In this document: positions 1 through 5,997 of the stretch, in pieces
Layout of the letters: every line of letters begins with the position of its first letter
How positions within the stretch are numbered: the first letter of the stretch is position 1
Assembly: GCA_024762735.1 (NCBI GenBank)
Contig: JANTGU010000059.1
Span: forward strand, 1 to 9,699
DNA length: 9,699 nt
Source: Bacteroidales bacterium
GTDB taxonomy: Bacteria > Bacteroidota > Bacteroidia > Bacteroidales > F082
Direction: 5' to 3'
Made by a program: the position numbers and the translations under genes
Notes under the pieces: model-generated
The model's database searches: none
Seen by the model: only the letters and a program-made list of their open reading frames with translations
What the model was told of the DNA's origin: nothing

Positions 1-1384
1 TGAGCTGCTGGGTTTGCCCCAATCTTTTTCAAAAGAAGAACAGGAAGCAGTGTTTGGCGGATTTTTAAACGAAGCCCACCAACGGGGAATCCGGGTCATT
101 TTTGACGTGGCCATCAACCACACTTCCAACGAACACCCCTGGTTTCAGGAAGCAAAAAAATCGGTCGACAACCCTTTCCGTGATTACTATATCTGGAGCA
201 AAACCGGCACCGAGTATGCCGATGCACGCATTATTTTTAAAGGGATTGAAACCTCGAACTGGGAAAAAGAGGGAGATGATTATTTCTTCCACCGCTTTTT
301 TAACTTCCAGCCCGATTTAAACTACAAAAATCCCGAAGTACTGCTGGCCATGTCAGAAAACCTGCTCTATTGGCAAAGCATGGGGGTTGACGGTTTTAGG
401 GCTGATGCCATTCCCTATCTTTGGAAAGAGGAGGGAACGACCTGCGAAAACCATCCCAAGACCCACACGGTGGTCAAGTTTTTCAGGGCCATACTCGATT
501 ATGTGCAGCCCGGCAGCTTGCTGTTGGCTGAAGCGTGTCAGGTGCCCAACGAGGTAGTAAAATATTTGGGTGATGGCGACGAATGTCACGCTGCCTATCA
601 TTTTCCGTTGATGCCTCAAATGTTTAAGGCGCTCTCGATGGAAAACGGTGAGCCGGTAAAAACGGTATTGAGTCCCACGGTAACCCCTTCGATACCGGAG
701 AATGGCCAATGGTTTACTTTTTTACGCTTGCACGATGAGCTTAGCCTTGAGTTAACCTATGTTTCGGAAGAGGATAGAAAATATATTCACGACAACTATT
801 GTATGAAACCCGAATGGGATTTTAGAGTGGGAGAAGGTATCTCTGCACGCCTTTCTGAACTGATGAAACGGGAACCTGATTCCATCGCGCTGGCTTACTC
901 GCTGATGTTGACCTTGCTGGGTACTCCGGTGGTTTATTATGGTGATGAGTTTGGTAAGTTAAATGACGAACCCTATTATAAAGAAGCCATCAAGTTAACC
1001 GGAAAAGATGATACCCGGTTTTTGGTAAGAGGCCGCGTGGATTGGCAGGAGCTGGAGACCGCCCTGAGCGACAAAGAAAGCTATTATTCACGGGTTTATT
1101 ATTTGCTCAAGCCGATGCTTAACATTCGTAAACAGCAGGTTGCCCTGGCCAGGGGAATAACACGGTTTGTCGATTTAAACAACCCGGGACTGTTGGCTTA
1201 TTATCGCGAACTCGACAATAAAAAATTATTGATCATCAACAACCTGAGTTACCAGGAGCAATCGGTTTCTTTACCAGATGAAACTTCGGTAACCGGTATT
1301 CTTTTCCAAAACAACGCTACCGTAAGTAATACAAAAACCACTGTTGATCTAGAGCCAAGAGGCTTTGTATGGATGGAAATTTAA
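1..1384 (+). CDS. Trehalose synthase-like glycoside hydrolase family 13 enzyme (5' end outside window)
   Basis: Partial gene: the frame is open to the left edge (first complete codon at 2, reading E-L-L-G-L-P), so the N-terminal part of the TIM barrel is missing and the TTG at 14 is not a real start. GH13 motifs are visible (numbering from the Leu at 14): region I DVAINH at 31-36, region II GVDGFRADA with nucleophile Asp131, region III LLLAEA with acid/base Glu173, region IV RLHDEL with Asp241. The stretches YADARIIF, HRFF, QPDLNY, TCENHPKTH, GDECH and VVYYGDE resemble the trehalose synthase (maltose/trehalose isomerase) branch, GH13_16. About 456 residues remain, ending in a short beta domain. 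No maltokinase fusion follows. Oddities: region IV has Leu where TreS has Asn, and the usual TreS segment after GDE (RDGVRTPMQW type) is replaced by an unlike sequence. Maltose-trehalose isomerisation is therefore likely but not certain; an alpha-glucosidase or glucosyltransferase is the alternative. Its TAA overlaps the mgsA ATG. Confidence 0.85.
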   Translation, partial: ELLGLPQSFSKEEQEAVFGGFLNEAHQRGIRVIFDVAINHTSNEHPWFQEAKKSVDNPFRDYYIWSKTGTEYADARIIFKGIETSNWEKEGDDYFFHRFFNFQPDLNYKNPEVLLAMSENLLYWQSMGVDGFRADAIPYLWKEEGTTCENHPKTHTVVKFFRAILDYVQPGSLLLAEACQVPNEVVKYLGDGDECHAAYHFPLMPQMFKALSMENGEPVKTVLSPTVTPSIPENGQWFTFLRLHDELSLELTYVSEEDRKYIHDNYCMKPEWDFRVGEGISARLSELMKREPDSIALAYSLMLTLLGTPVVYYGDEFGKLNDEPYYKEAIKLTGKDDTRFLVRGRVDWQELETALSDKESYYSRVYYLLKPMLNIRKQQVALARGITRFVDLNNPGLLAYYRELDNKKLLIINNLSYQEQSVSLPDETSVTGILFQNNATVSNTKTTVDLEPRGFVWMEI

Positions 1385-1857
1385 TGAAAATCATGAAAAC
1401 AAAAACTATTGCCCTGGTGGCTCACGACAACCGTAAACAGGATTTGATGGAGTGGGTCGAATACAACTACAAGCATCTTATTCCTCACCAACTGGTTTGC
1501 ACGGGCACTACCGGAAAGTTGGTGAAAGCCACACTGGAAAAAAACCTAACGGGTAAGGAGAAAATCAATTTTGATATAACGATGTTGAAATCGGGCCCGT
1601 TGGGTGGTGACCAGCAACTGGGAGCCATGATATCGGAAGGAAAAATCGACATGGTCATTTTCTTGTGGGATCCCATGGAGCAGCAGCCGCACGACGTGGA
1701 TGTTAAAGCGTTGTTAAGGATTACCGTGCTTTACAATGTTCCCACTGCCAGTAACCGGTCTACTGCAGACTATTTAATTACCTCTTCGCTATTCAACAGC
1801 AACTACAAACCGGTGCTAAAAGATTACAGCACATATATTAAGCGAGAGCTGAAGTAA
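1384..1857 (+). CDS. mgsA: Methylglyoxal synthase
   Basis: Cytosolic lyase converting dihydroxyacetone phosphate to methylglyoxal and phosphate, a bypass of lower glycolysis used when phosphosugars accumulate. The 157-residue protein matches the family along its full length: IALVAHDNRKQ (His14, Asp15), TGTTG phosphate-binding loop (40-44), SGPLGGDQQ with the catalytic Asp76 (equivalent to Asp71 of E. coli MgsA), ISEGKIDMVIFLWDP, and PHDVDVKALLR with His103. The ATG at 1384 is chosen because it overlaps the previous stop as TAATG. An in-frame ATG at 1369 lies inside the GH13 gene and would add five non-conserved residues; 1393 is a second possible start. Compared with the E. coli protein it has a few extra residues around 53-63, between TGTTG and SGPLGG. 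The overlap implies translational coupling with the upstream glycosidase. The nearest purine run is GGATGG, inside the GH13 3' end. Confidence 0.95.
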   Translation: MKIMKTKTIALVAHDNRKQDLMEWVEYNYKHLIPHQLVCTGTTGKLVKATLEKNLTGKEKINFDITMLKSGPLGGDQQLGAMISEGKIDMVIFLWDPMEQQPHDVDVKALLRITVLYNVPTASNRSTADYLITSSLFNSNYKPVLKDYSTYIKRELK

Positions 1858-1930
1858 AGAGTGCGGTTCAAAGTTTAAAGATTGCCGCGCTGCATGGGTG
1901 GCTTTCAAAATATTTTCTTCGCAATTAAAT

Positions 1931-2025
1931 GTGGCAGTCGTAATGGTTTGCTCCGCATGGAAGTTACGGAGTTACTATTTTACGAGTCACGCCCCAGCGT
2001 GACGAAGTAATCTCATGGCTGCCAC
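1931..2025. repeat. Composite inverted-repeat element (REP- or MITE-like)
   Basis: The element is bounded by a perfect 7-bp inverted pair, GTGGCAG (1931-1937) and CTGCCAC (2019-2025). It encloses two further hairpins: CTCCG/CGGAG (1951-1955 and 1967-1971) and GTCACGC/GCGTGAC with a CCCA loop (1986-2003). The nested arrangement would fold as a closing stem with two side arms. The TGACGAAGTAATCT portion resembles, from memory, dispersed non-coding repeats of Bacteroidota genomes, but I cannot check copy number. It lies outside any gene. Confidence 0.5.
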
Positions 2026-2042
2026 TCCCCATTCTCATGCGC

Positions 2043-2067
2043 GCACCCTTAGCCTGTCGAAGGGTGC
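2043..2067. repeat. Short palindromic repeat with 8-bp arms
   Basis: Perfect arms GCACCCTT (2043-2050) and AAGGGTGC (2060-2067) flank the 9-base loop AGCCTGTCG. The sequence resembles dispersed repeats containing CTTCGACAGGCT that recur between genes in many bacterial genomes (recalled, not searched). There is no T-tract on either side, so a terminator is unlikely. Confidence 0.5.
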
Positions 2068-2141
2068 CAAATGGAGATTCGATATCGACTTAACATAAAA
2101 CGCTCATTTGCATTCATGGCTATCGCCACGACCATAGGCCA

Positions 2142-2181
2142 TTTAAAAAGCCCATACTTAAACAAGCATGGGCTTTTTAAA
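2142..2181. terminator. Bidirectional Rho-independent terminator between mgsA and thiolase
   Basis: An 18-bp near-perfect stem: TTTAAAAAGCCCATACTT (2142-2159), loop AAAC, then AAGCATGGGCTTTTTAAA (2164-2181), with a single A-C mismatch. The core is AGCCCAT/ATGGGCT, and the flanking A and T runs give a U-tract on either transcript. It sits 17 bases past the thiolase stop on the minus strand and downstream of mgsA on the plus strand, so it can end both convergent transcripts. Confidence 0.85.
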
Positions 2182-2198
2182 CTTAGTATCAAATATAA

Positions 2199-3458
2199 CT
2201 ACTCGCCTCTTTTAAACACGATGGAGGTAACGGTTACATCGTCGCCACCCATGTTAATGGTAAGGCCATAAGGACGGTCGTTACTGATGTTAATTTGAGC
2301 ATCGCCGGCTTTACCGGTGAGCTGTTGCCAAATGGTAACAGCCTGATGAACGCCGGTTCCTCCGGTTGGATGACCCCAACCGATAAGACCACCGGTGGTG
2401 TTGATGGGCATTTCGCCGGTGCGACTGGTTTTGCTTGCGGCTACGTAGTCGGCACCTTCACCTTTGGCAGCCAGGCCTAATGCTTCTACCGCTAAAATTC
2501 CTGCTATGGAGAAACAGTCGTGGGTTTCAACCGTTCCCACCTGATCGATGGTGATGCCGGCATTTTCCAAGGCCTGATGTGCTGCAAACTTGATGGTTTC
2601 CAATTCGGTTAAATCGGTTGGGTCGGAAGTAATATCGCGCACCGCGTGGCCAAAACCTACCACTTCAACAGCATCTTTTTTGTCAATACCAATCCGTTTC
2701 AGGCCCTCTTCGGAGCAGATGGTAATCCCGGAAGCGGCATCCGAAACTTTAGAGCAATCTAACACGGTTAGATGATCAACAAAAAACTTTCCGTTGGGCT
2801 GCATCTTTAATGCCGTGGCATAAGGGTCAGGATTGGTATTGTGATATTCCTGCGCGGTTGGGTCGAGGCGGGCATTTTCGATGGCGTTGGCATACCAACG
2901 TGCCATCCCCTTGCGGGTGCGCTCGTAGCCATACTTTTCATAGTAGGCGCCGGCGCGGTCGCTAAACTGTCCAGGGAAAAAATAGGCATGACCTTTTTTG
3001 CGATTTTTAAACCATCCCGCCAGGGCAAGAATATCGGCACCGTAAATGGCTTTAACCGTATTTTGAACTTCAAAGCCCAGCGAAAGCACCACTTCCGATG
3101 TTTCGGCCAGCACCTGACGAATACCGGTAACCAGCGATAGGCCTCCCGAAGCACAAGCACCTTCAACCCTTACGGCAGGTTTCATGCTAAGACCTTTGTC
3201 AATCATGGGAATAAATCCGTCGAGGTGACCCTGTTTGTTAAAACGGCCGGCCATAAAGTTTCCGATTACCGACTCGTCAACATTTTTAGCTCCTCCAATT
3301 TGTTGAAGCACGCCTTGTCCTGCTTCTTTAATATAATGTTCAACACCCGGACGGGGTTTGCGTGGGTTAAACTCCTTGCGGCCGGTTCCCAACGAAACGG
3401 TGTTGTACCCGGCGGTCATATATACTTTTCTTCTTAACTTCTTCATATCTGTAATCAT
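2199..3458 (-). CDS. SCP-x-type thiolase (acetyl-CoA acetyltransferase family)
   Basis: Thiolase-superfamily enzyme of 419 residues; it probably performs thiolytic cleavage of 3-ketoacyl-CoA in the cytosol. Visible active-site elements: nucleophilic Cys102 in VEGACASGG, His313 in ETHDCFS, and His363 in GGLIGWGHPTGGTG. The HDCF motif and the absence of the C-terminal CxGGG loop (here NMGGDDVT at 402-409) place it in the SCP-x/lipid-transfer thiolase subfamily rather than with FadA or PhaA. That subfamily often handles bulky or branched acyl-CoAs, but also contains non-degradative members. The start ATG (3456-3458) lies 3 bases after the 3-hydroxyacyl-CoA dehydrogenase stop, so the two genes form an operon. 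A second in-frame ATG is at 3444-3446, and neither has a Shine-Dalgarno sequence. The N-terminal MITDMKKLRRK is basic but is not a signal peptide. Transcription probably ends at the hairpin just beyond the stop. Confidence 0.9.
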   Translation of the reverse strand: MITDMKKLRRKVYMTAGYNTVSLGTGRKEFNPRKPRPGVEHYIKEAGQGVLQQIGGAKNVDESVIGNFMAGRFNKQGHLDGFIPMIDKGLSMKPAVRVEGACASGGLSLVTGIRQVLAETSEVVLSLGFEVQNTVKAIYGADILALAGWFKNRKKGHAYFFPGQFSDRAGAYYEKYGYERTRKGMARWYANAIENARLDPTAQEYHNTNPDPYATALKMQPNGKFFVDHLTVLDCSKVSDAASGITICSEEGLKRIGIDKKDAVEVVGFGHAVRDITSDPTDLTELETIKFAAHQALENAGITIDQVGTVETHDCFSIAGILAVEALGLAAKGEGADYVAASKTSRTGEMPINTTGGLIGWGHPTGGTGVHQAVTIWQQLTGKAGDAQINISNDRPYGLTINMGGDDVTVTSIVFKRGE

Positions 3459-3461
3459 TTA

Positions 3462-4799
3462 TTATTCAAAATAGTTGTTGATGGGTCCATAAGCATGGAA
3501 GAAACCGGTGAGCATAACCGTGTTAACATCGTCGGCATTGTGAGCCACGTTGTCGGCTACCAGTTTTTCGCCAATGGCTTTCGAGCGTTTTCCATAGCGA
3601 AGGGCAATGTCGGCACCCAGCGTATTGGTAGATTTCAAATCACTATAAAACTTATTGAAAACCTCCTCCTTGTTTTTCATTTTCAAGGTAGCTTTCCAGG
3701 GTGTTGCCGAATCAGGCAAGACTCCCAGCATGGCATCTGCATCGGCTTTAAACGTATCGAACGGTACGTACTCTTTTTTGTCGATATCCCAAACAGCCAC
3801 TGGTTTTCCTTTTTCATATTTCAGGAAACCGTCTTTTTGAGCACCACTTGAGTACTGACCACCTTTTACTCCTTGTTCCATCATGGTATCAAGCAGGTCG
3901 CTGTGCAACTCTTCATCGTTTACAAACGGGTTCATCACGTTAAGGATAAATTGCATCACGTCAATGCCCACATAATCCATCAGCTGAAAAATGCCCATAG
4001 GACGAATCAGGTACTCCTGGGTAACCTTGTTAATCATGTAAATGGCCTGATAAAGAGGGATGCTTTTTTCGGTTGCCAGCTTTTGAGCTTCGCTGATGCC
4101 GTGCAAACCGTCGCGCATAAAATGACCGTTGCCGATAAAGCCGGCAAAGTCGTTGGAGGGAACCACAATTTTTTTCAGATTTTTGGCGTACTCGTAGGCA
4201 AAGTCGACCACTTCCTGTTGGGTATTGTCGGTTTTGATAAGCTCTACAAGACGTTGTACTGCCGGAGGATTGTAAAAATGGAATCCTATTACCTTGCCAC
4301 CCAGCAACGCTTCTTCATCAATCAGGTGAATGGGTACCGAAGAGGTGTTGGTAAAGAACCAGACATCTTTTGAGGCGTGTTGCTTGATTTGGGTAAAGAG
4401 TTTAACCTTGAGCGCCCTGTTTTCGTTTACAGCTTCAAAAACGATGTTCGAGTTGTAAGCAGCTTCAACAGCGGTAACGGGTCTTACAATCTTAAGCACA
4501 TCCATGATGTACTCGTCGATGATGTCGAAATTTTCAATCAGATCTTCGCGATCAGCATACATTTCGCGCAGCCAAACTGTTTTTTTCTCTGCCAGTTTAC
4601 GCACCTGCACGCGGAGGTATTCCATCAATCCGGTCAATGCCTTGTCAGAAACATCGATGGCGTAAAGCACGTAGGTTTTGTCTTTGTTTTGCAGACTCAG
4701 GTCGGCCATGTGCACGGCTGTAAGCAGCAAAATACCGCTTCCCATTTTACCGGCAGCTCCCAGCACTGCAACATTTTCTAATCTTTCGTTGTATGTCAT
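3462..4799 (-). CDS. 3-hydroxyacyl-CoA dehydrogenase, long form
   Basis: NAD-dependent oxidation of 3-hydroxyacyl-CoA to 3-ketoacyl-CoA, the step before thiolase. The N-terminal Rossmann domain has the fingerprint VAVLGAAGKMGSG (Gly14, Gly17, Gly20). Catalytic-site elements: Ser153/Ser154 in TNTSSVPI, His174 in GFHFYNPP, Glu186 in RLVELIKT, and Asn224 in DFAGFIGNGHF, the equivalent of the family's GFIxNR motif. The first 3HCDH C-terminal domain covers roughly 218-320. At 445 residues it is well above the roughly 280-310 of single-unit enzymes. The C-terminal stretch IGEKLVADNVAHNADDVN to GFFHAYGPIN looks like a degenerate second 3HCDH domain, as in FadB/FadJ-type proteins but without a hydratase domain; the hydratase is encoded separately upstream. 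It is probably cotranscribed with the thiolase. The ATG at 4797-4799 has no Shine-Dalgarno sequence. Confidence 0.9.
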   Translation of the reverse strand: MTYNERLENVAVLGAAGKMGSGILLLTAVHMADLSLQNKDKTYVLYAIDVSDKALTGLMEYLRVQVRKLAEKKTVWLREMYADREDLIENFDIIDEYIMDVLKIVRPVTAVEAAYNSNIVFEAVNENRALKVKLFTQIKQHASKDVWFFTNTSSVPIHLIDEEALLGGKVIGFHFYNPPAVQRLVELIKTDNTQQEVVDFAYEYAKNLKKIVVPSNDFAGFIGNGHFMRDGLHGISEAQKLATEKSIPLYQAIYMINKVTQEYLIRPMGIFQLMDYVGIDVMQFILNVMNPFVNDEELHSDLLDTMMEQGVKGGQYSSGAQKDGFLKYEKGKPVAVWDIDKKEYVPFDTFKADADAMLGVLPDSATPWKATLKMKNKEEVFNKFYSDLKSTNTLGADIALRYGKRSKAIGEKLVADNVAHNADDVNTVMLTGFFHAYGPINNYFE

Positions 4800-4849
4800 A
4801 TTACTGTTTTTATTTGGGTTAATATTGATTTTTTTAGGTTACATTATAT

Positions 4850-4929
4850 CCCACGGTTATAAACCGTGGGAGAGATGTAGAGCAAACTTCTTTTTTAAAA
4901 CCTCTCTCACGGTTACAAACCGTGAGAGA
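4850..4929. repeat. Pair of related palindromes (REP/BIME-like)
   Basis: Copy 1: perfect 9-bp arms CCCACGGTT (4850-4858) and AACCGTGGG (4862-4870), loop ATA. Copy 2: perfect 12-bp arms TCTCTCACGGTT (4903-4914) and AACCGTGAGAGA (4918-4929), loop ACA. Both share the core CACGGTTAYAAACCGTGRGA in the same orientation, 56 bases apart, so they are diverged copies of one unit. Neither is followed by a T-run on the minus strand, arguing against simple terminators. Paired extragenic palindromes of this kind are typical of REP/BIME elements mobilised by RAYT transposases; no such transposase gene is in this window. Confidence 0.7.
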
Positions 4930-4972
4930 AAGATTTGATGAAAATAAATCTAACTTCTCAAATCACTATTCT

Positions 4973-4991
4973 CTGCCTGACAGCGAGGCAG
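4973..4991. repeat. Short inverted repeat next to the hydratase stop
   Basis: Arms CTGCCT (4973-4978) and AGGCAG (4986-4991) with a 7-base loop. The stem is short and has no U-tract on the minus-strand transcript, so it is only a weak terminator candidate. It may be another dispersed repeat. Confidence 0.3.
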
Positions 4992-4999
4992 GTTCATTC

Positions 5000-5776
5000 T
5001 TAATGCCACTCGGGTTTTCTCTTTTCCAGGAACGCGCTCATTCCCTCTTTGCCTTCGTTATTTTCGCCAAACAGCGAACCAAAACTTTCGGCTTCCAGTT
5101 CTGAGCCTTTATCGAAATCCATGGCCAAACCCTGGCGCACCACCTGTTTTACCAGCTTAACGGCACGAGGGCCTTTGGAGGCTATATTTTTGGCTATTTT
5201 GAGTGTCTCTTCCATTAAGGTTTCCGGCTCAAACACTTTTTGAACCAAGCCGATGCGCAAGGCATCTTCAGCGCTAATCATGTCGGCAGTCATCAACAGG
5301 TAGAGTGCATCACCCTGTCCCACAAGCCGCGAAAGCCTTTGCGTGCCGGCATATCCCGGGATAAGACCCAGGTTTACTTCCGGCTGACCAAACTTTGCCT
5401 TGGTGCTGGCTGTACGGAAATCGCAAGCCATGGTAAGTTCCAGACCACCACCAAGGGCAAACCCGTTGATGGCAGCAATAACGGGGATGTTTAACTTTTC
5501 AAGACTTCTGAAAGTTGCTTGTCCTAATCTCGAAAAGGCAGCGCCTTCTTCTTTGTTTTTGTTTACCATTTCGGCAATATCGGCACCGGCCACAAAAGCT
5601 TTTCCTTCGCCCGTAATAACCAACACTTTTATGCTGTCATCGTTTTTTATGCCGGCGATGTAATCATCCATCTCTTCAAAAAAACGGGTGTTTAAGGCAT
5701 TAAGGGCTTTGGGGCGGCTGATGGTAACAACGGCAATGCCATCGTTAACCTGAGGTTTTAATATTTCATATTCCAT
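5000..5776 (-). CDS. Enoyl-CoA hydratase/isomerase (crotonase family)
   Basis: Hydrates trans-2-enoyl-CoA to 3-hydroxyacyl-CoA in fatty-acid or related acyl-CoA breakdown. The 258-residue length is normal for single-domain crotonases. Motifs: SRPKALNALN (20-29), oxyanion-hole loops FVAGADI (61-67) and ALGGGLELTMACD (107-119), and both catalytic glutamates, Glu113 in GGGLEL and Glu133 in QPEVNLGL, followed by GYAGTQRLSR. Presence of both Glu residues supports hydratase rather than pure isomerase activity. The ATG at 5774-5776 is preferred over an in-frame TTG at 5800: family proteins start near EYEILKPQ, and the TTG overlaps a perfect -7 promoter motif (5798-5805). It is the first gene of the minus-strand trio; the dehydrogenase and thiolase follow after a palindrome-bearing gap. 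The exact acyl chain cannot be inferred. Confidence 0.93.
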   Translation of the reverse strand: MEYEILKPQVNDGIAVVTISRPKALNALNTRFFEEMDDYIAGIKNDDSIKVLVITGEGKAFVAGADIAEMVNKNKEEGAAFSRLGQATFRSLEKLNIPVIAAINGFALGGGLELTMACDFRTASTKAKFGQPEVNLGLIPGYAGTQRLSRLVGQGDALYLLMTADMISAEDALRIGLVQKVFEPETLMEETLKIAKNIASKGPRAVKLVKQVVRQGLAMDFDKGSELEAESFGSLFGENNEGKEGMSAFLEKRKPEWH

Positions 5777-5797
5777 AACTAACTTTTTTAGGGATTC

Positions 5798-5805
5798 CAA
5801 AGTTA
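5798..5805 (-). promoter_or_regulatory. Candidate Bacteroidota -7 promoter element for the beta-oxidation cluster
   Basis: On the minus strand this reads TAACTTTG, a perfect match to TAnnTTTG. It lies 21 bases upstream of the hydratase ATG, implying a very short leader. The -33 region about 20 bases further upstream is A/T-rich but has no clear TTTG, so the call rests on the -7 box and its position. Confidence 0.45.
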
Positions 5806-5941
5806 GAAAAAATAAGCTATGGTAAAAAAAACAGAATTTAAAATAACTTCAAAAGTGCCGCTTTTTAAGTATTTATAACACAATCTAAATTGGAAATATA
5901 AGAATAAGACAGAAGTTATTTGGAGTCAAAAATCTAAATGA

Positions 5942-5973
5942 TTGTCATGTTGCTTAAAAAAAGAGTATTTTCG
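5942..5973 (+). promoter_or_regulatory. Candidate promoter for the glycerophosphodiesterase gene
   Basis: TATTTTCG at 5966-5973 matches TAnnTTTG except at one position. A TTG at 5942-5944 lies 21 bases upstream, a spacing roughly right for the -33 element. It ends 24 bases before the first ATG. Weak on sequence alone; supported by its place in the divergent 5777-5997 spacer, which holds no gene. Confidence 0.3.
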
Positions 5974-5997
5974 TAACCATTAATTCTTAATTATACC

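Larger units (their letters stand above)
1858..2198. other. Convergent intergenic spacer rich in palindromes, no gene
   Basis: This 341-base spacer lies between the convergent mgsA and thiolase genes. I find no credible coding sequence: the 66-codon plus-strand frame starting at 2071 has no recognisable content and runs into the thiolase gene on the opposite strand. The spacer holds a composite inverted-repeat element (1931-2025), a short hairpin (2043-2067) and a long near-perfect hairpin that fits a bidirectional terminator (2142-2181). Confidence 0.75.
4800..4999. other. Spacer between enoyl-CoA hydratase and 3-hydroxyacyl-CoA dehydrogenase genes
   Basis: No gene is present; the short plus-strand frames are non-coding. 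The spacer contains two related palindromes (4850-4870 and 4903-4929) and a weak hairpin next to the hydratase stop (4973-4991). I found no TAnnTTTG promoter motif on the minus strand just upstream of 4799. The dehydrogenase and thiolase may therefore be read from the hydratase promoter, leaving the palindromes in the message. Confidence 0.55.

Noticed and set aside
353..709. 118-codon minus-strand frame opposite the GH13 gene
   Set aside because: It is antisense to the catalytic core of GH13, with no motifs and no upstream signals.
1931..2067. Possible CRISPR array or attachment site in the convergent spacer
   Set aside because: The palindromes differ in sequence, there are no regular spacers, no cas genes, no integrase and no tRNA nearby.
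2071..2271. 66-codon plus-strand frame in the mgsA-thiolase spacer
   Set aside because: It spans the terminator hairpin and runs into the thiolase gene in antisense; no family features and no ribosome site.
3495..4781. Several plus-strand frames (118, 166 and 134 codons) opposite the dehydrogenase gene
   Set aside because: They are antisense shadows of a well-conserved gene, and their translations show no recognisable motifs.
4843..4870. TATAAT-like sequence on the minus strand upstream of the dehydrogenase gene
   Set aside because: It resembles an E. coli -10 box, but the window otherwise fits Bacteroidota promoter rules, and the match adjoins a palindrome in AT-rich DNA.
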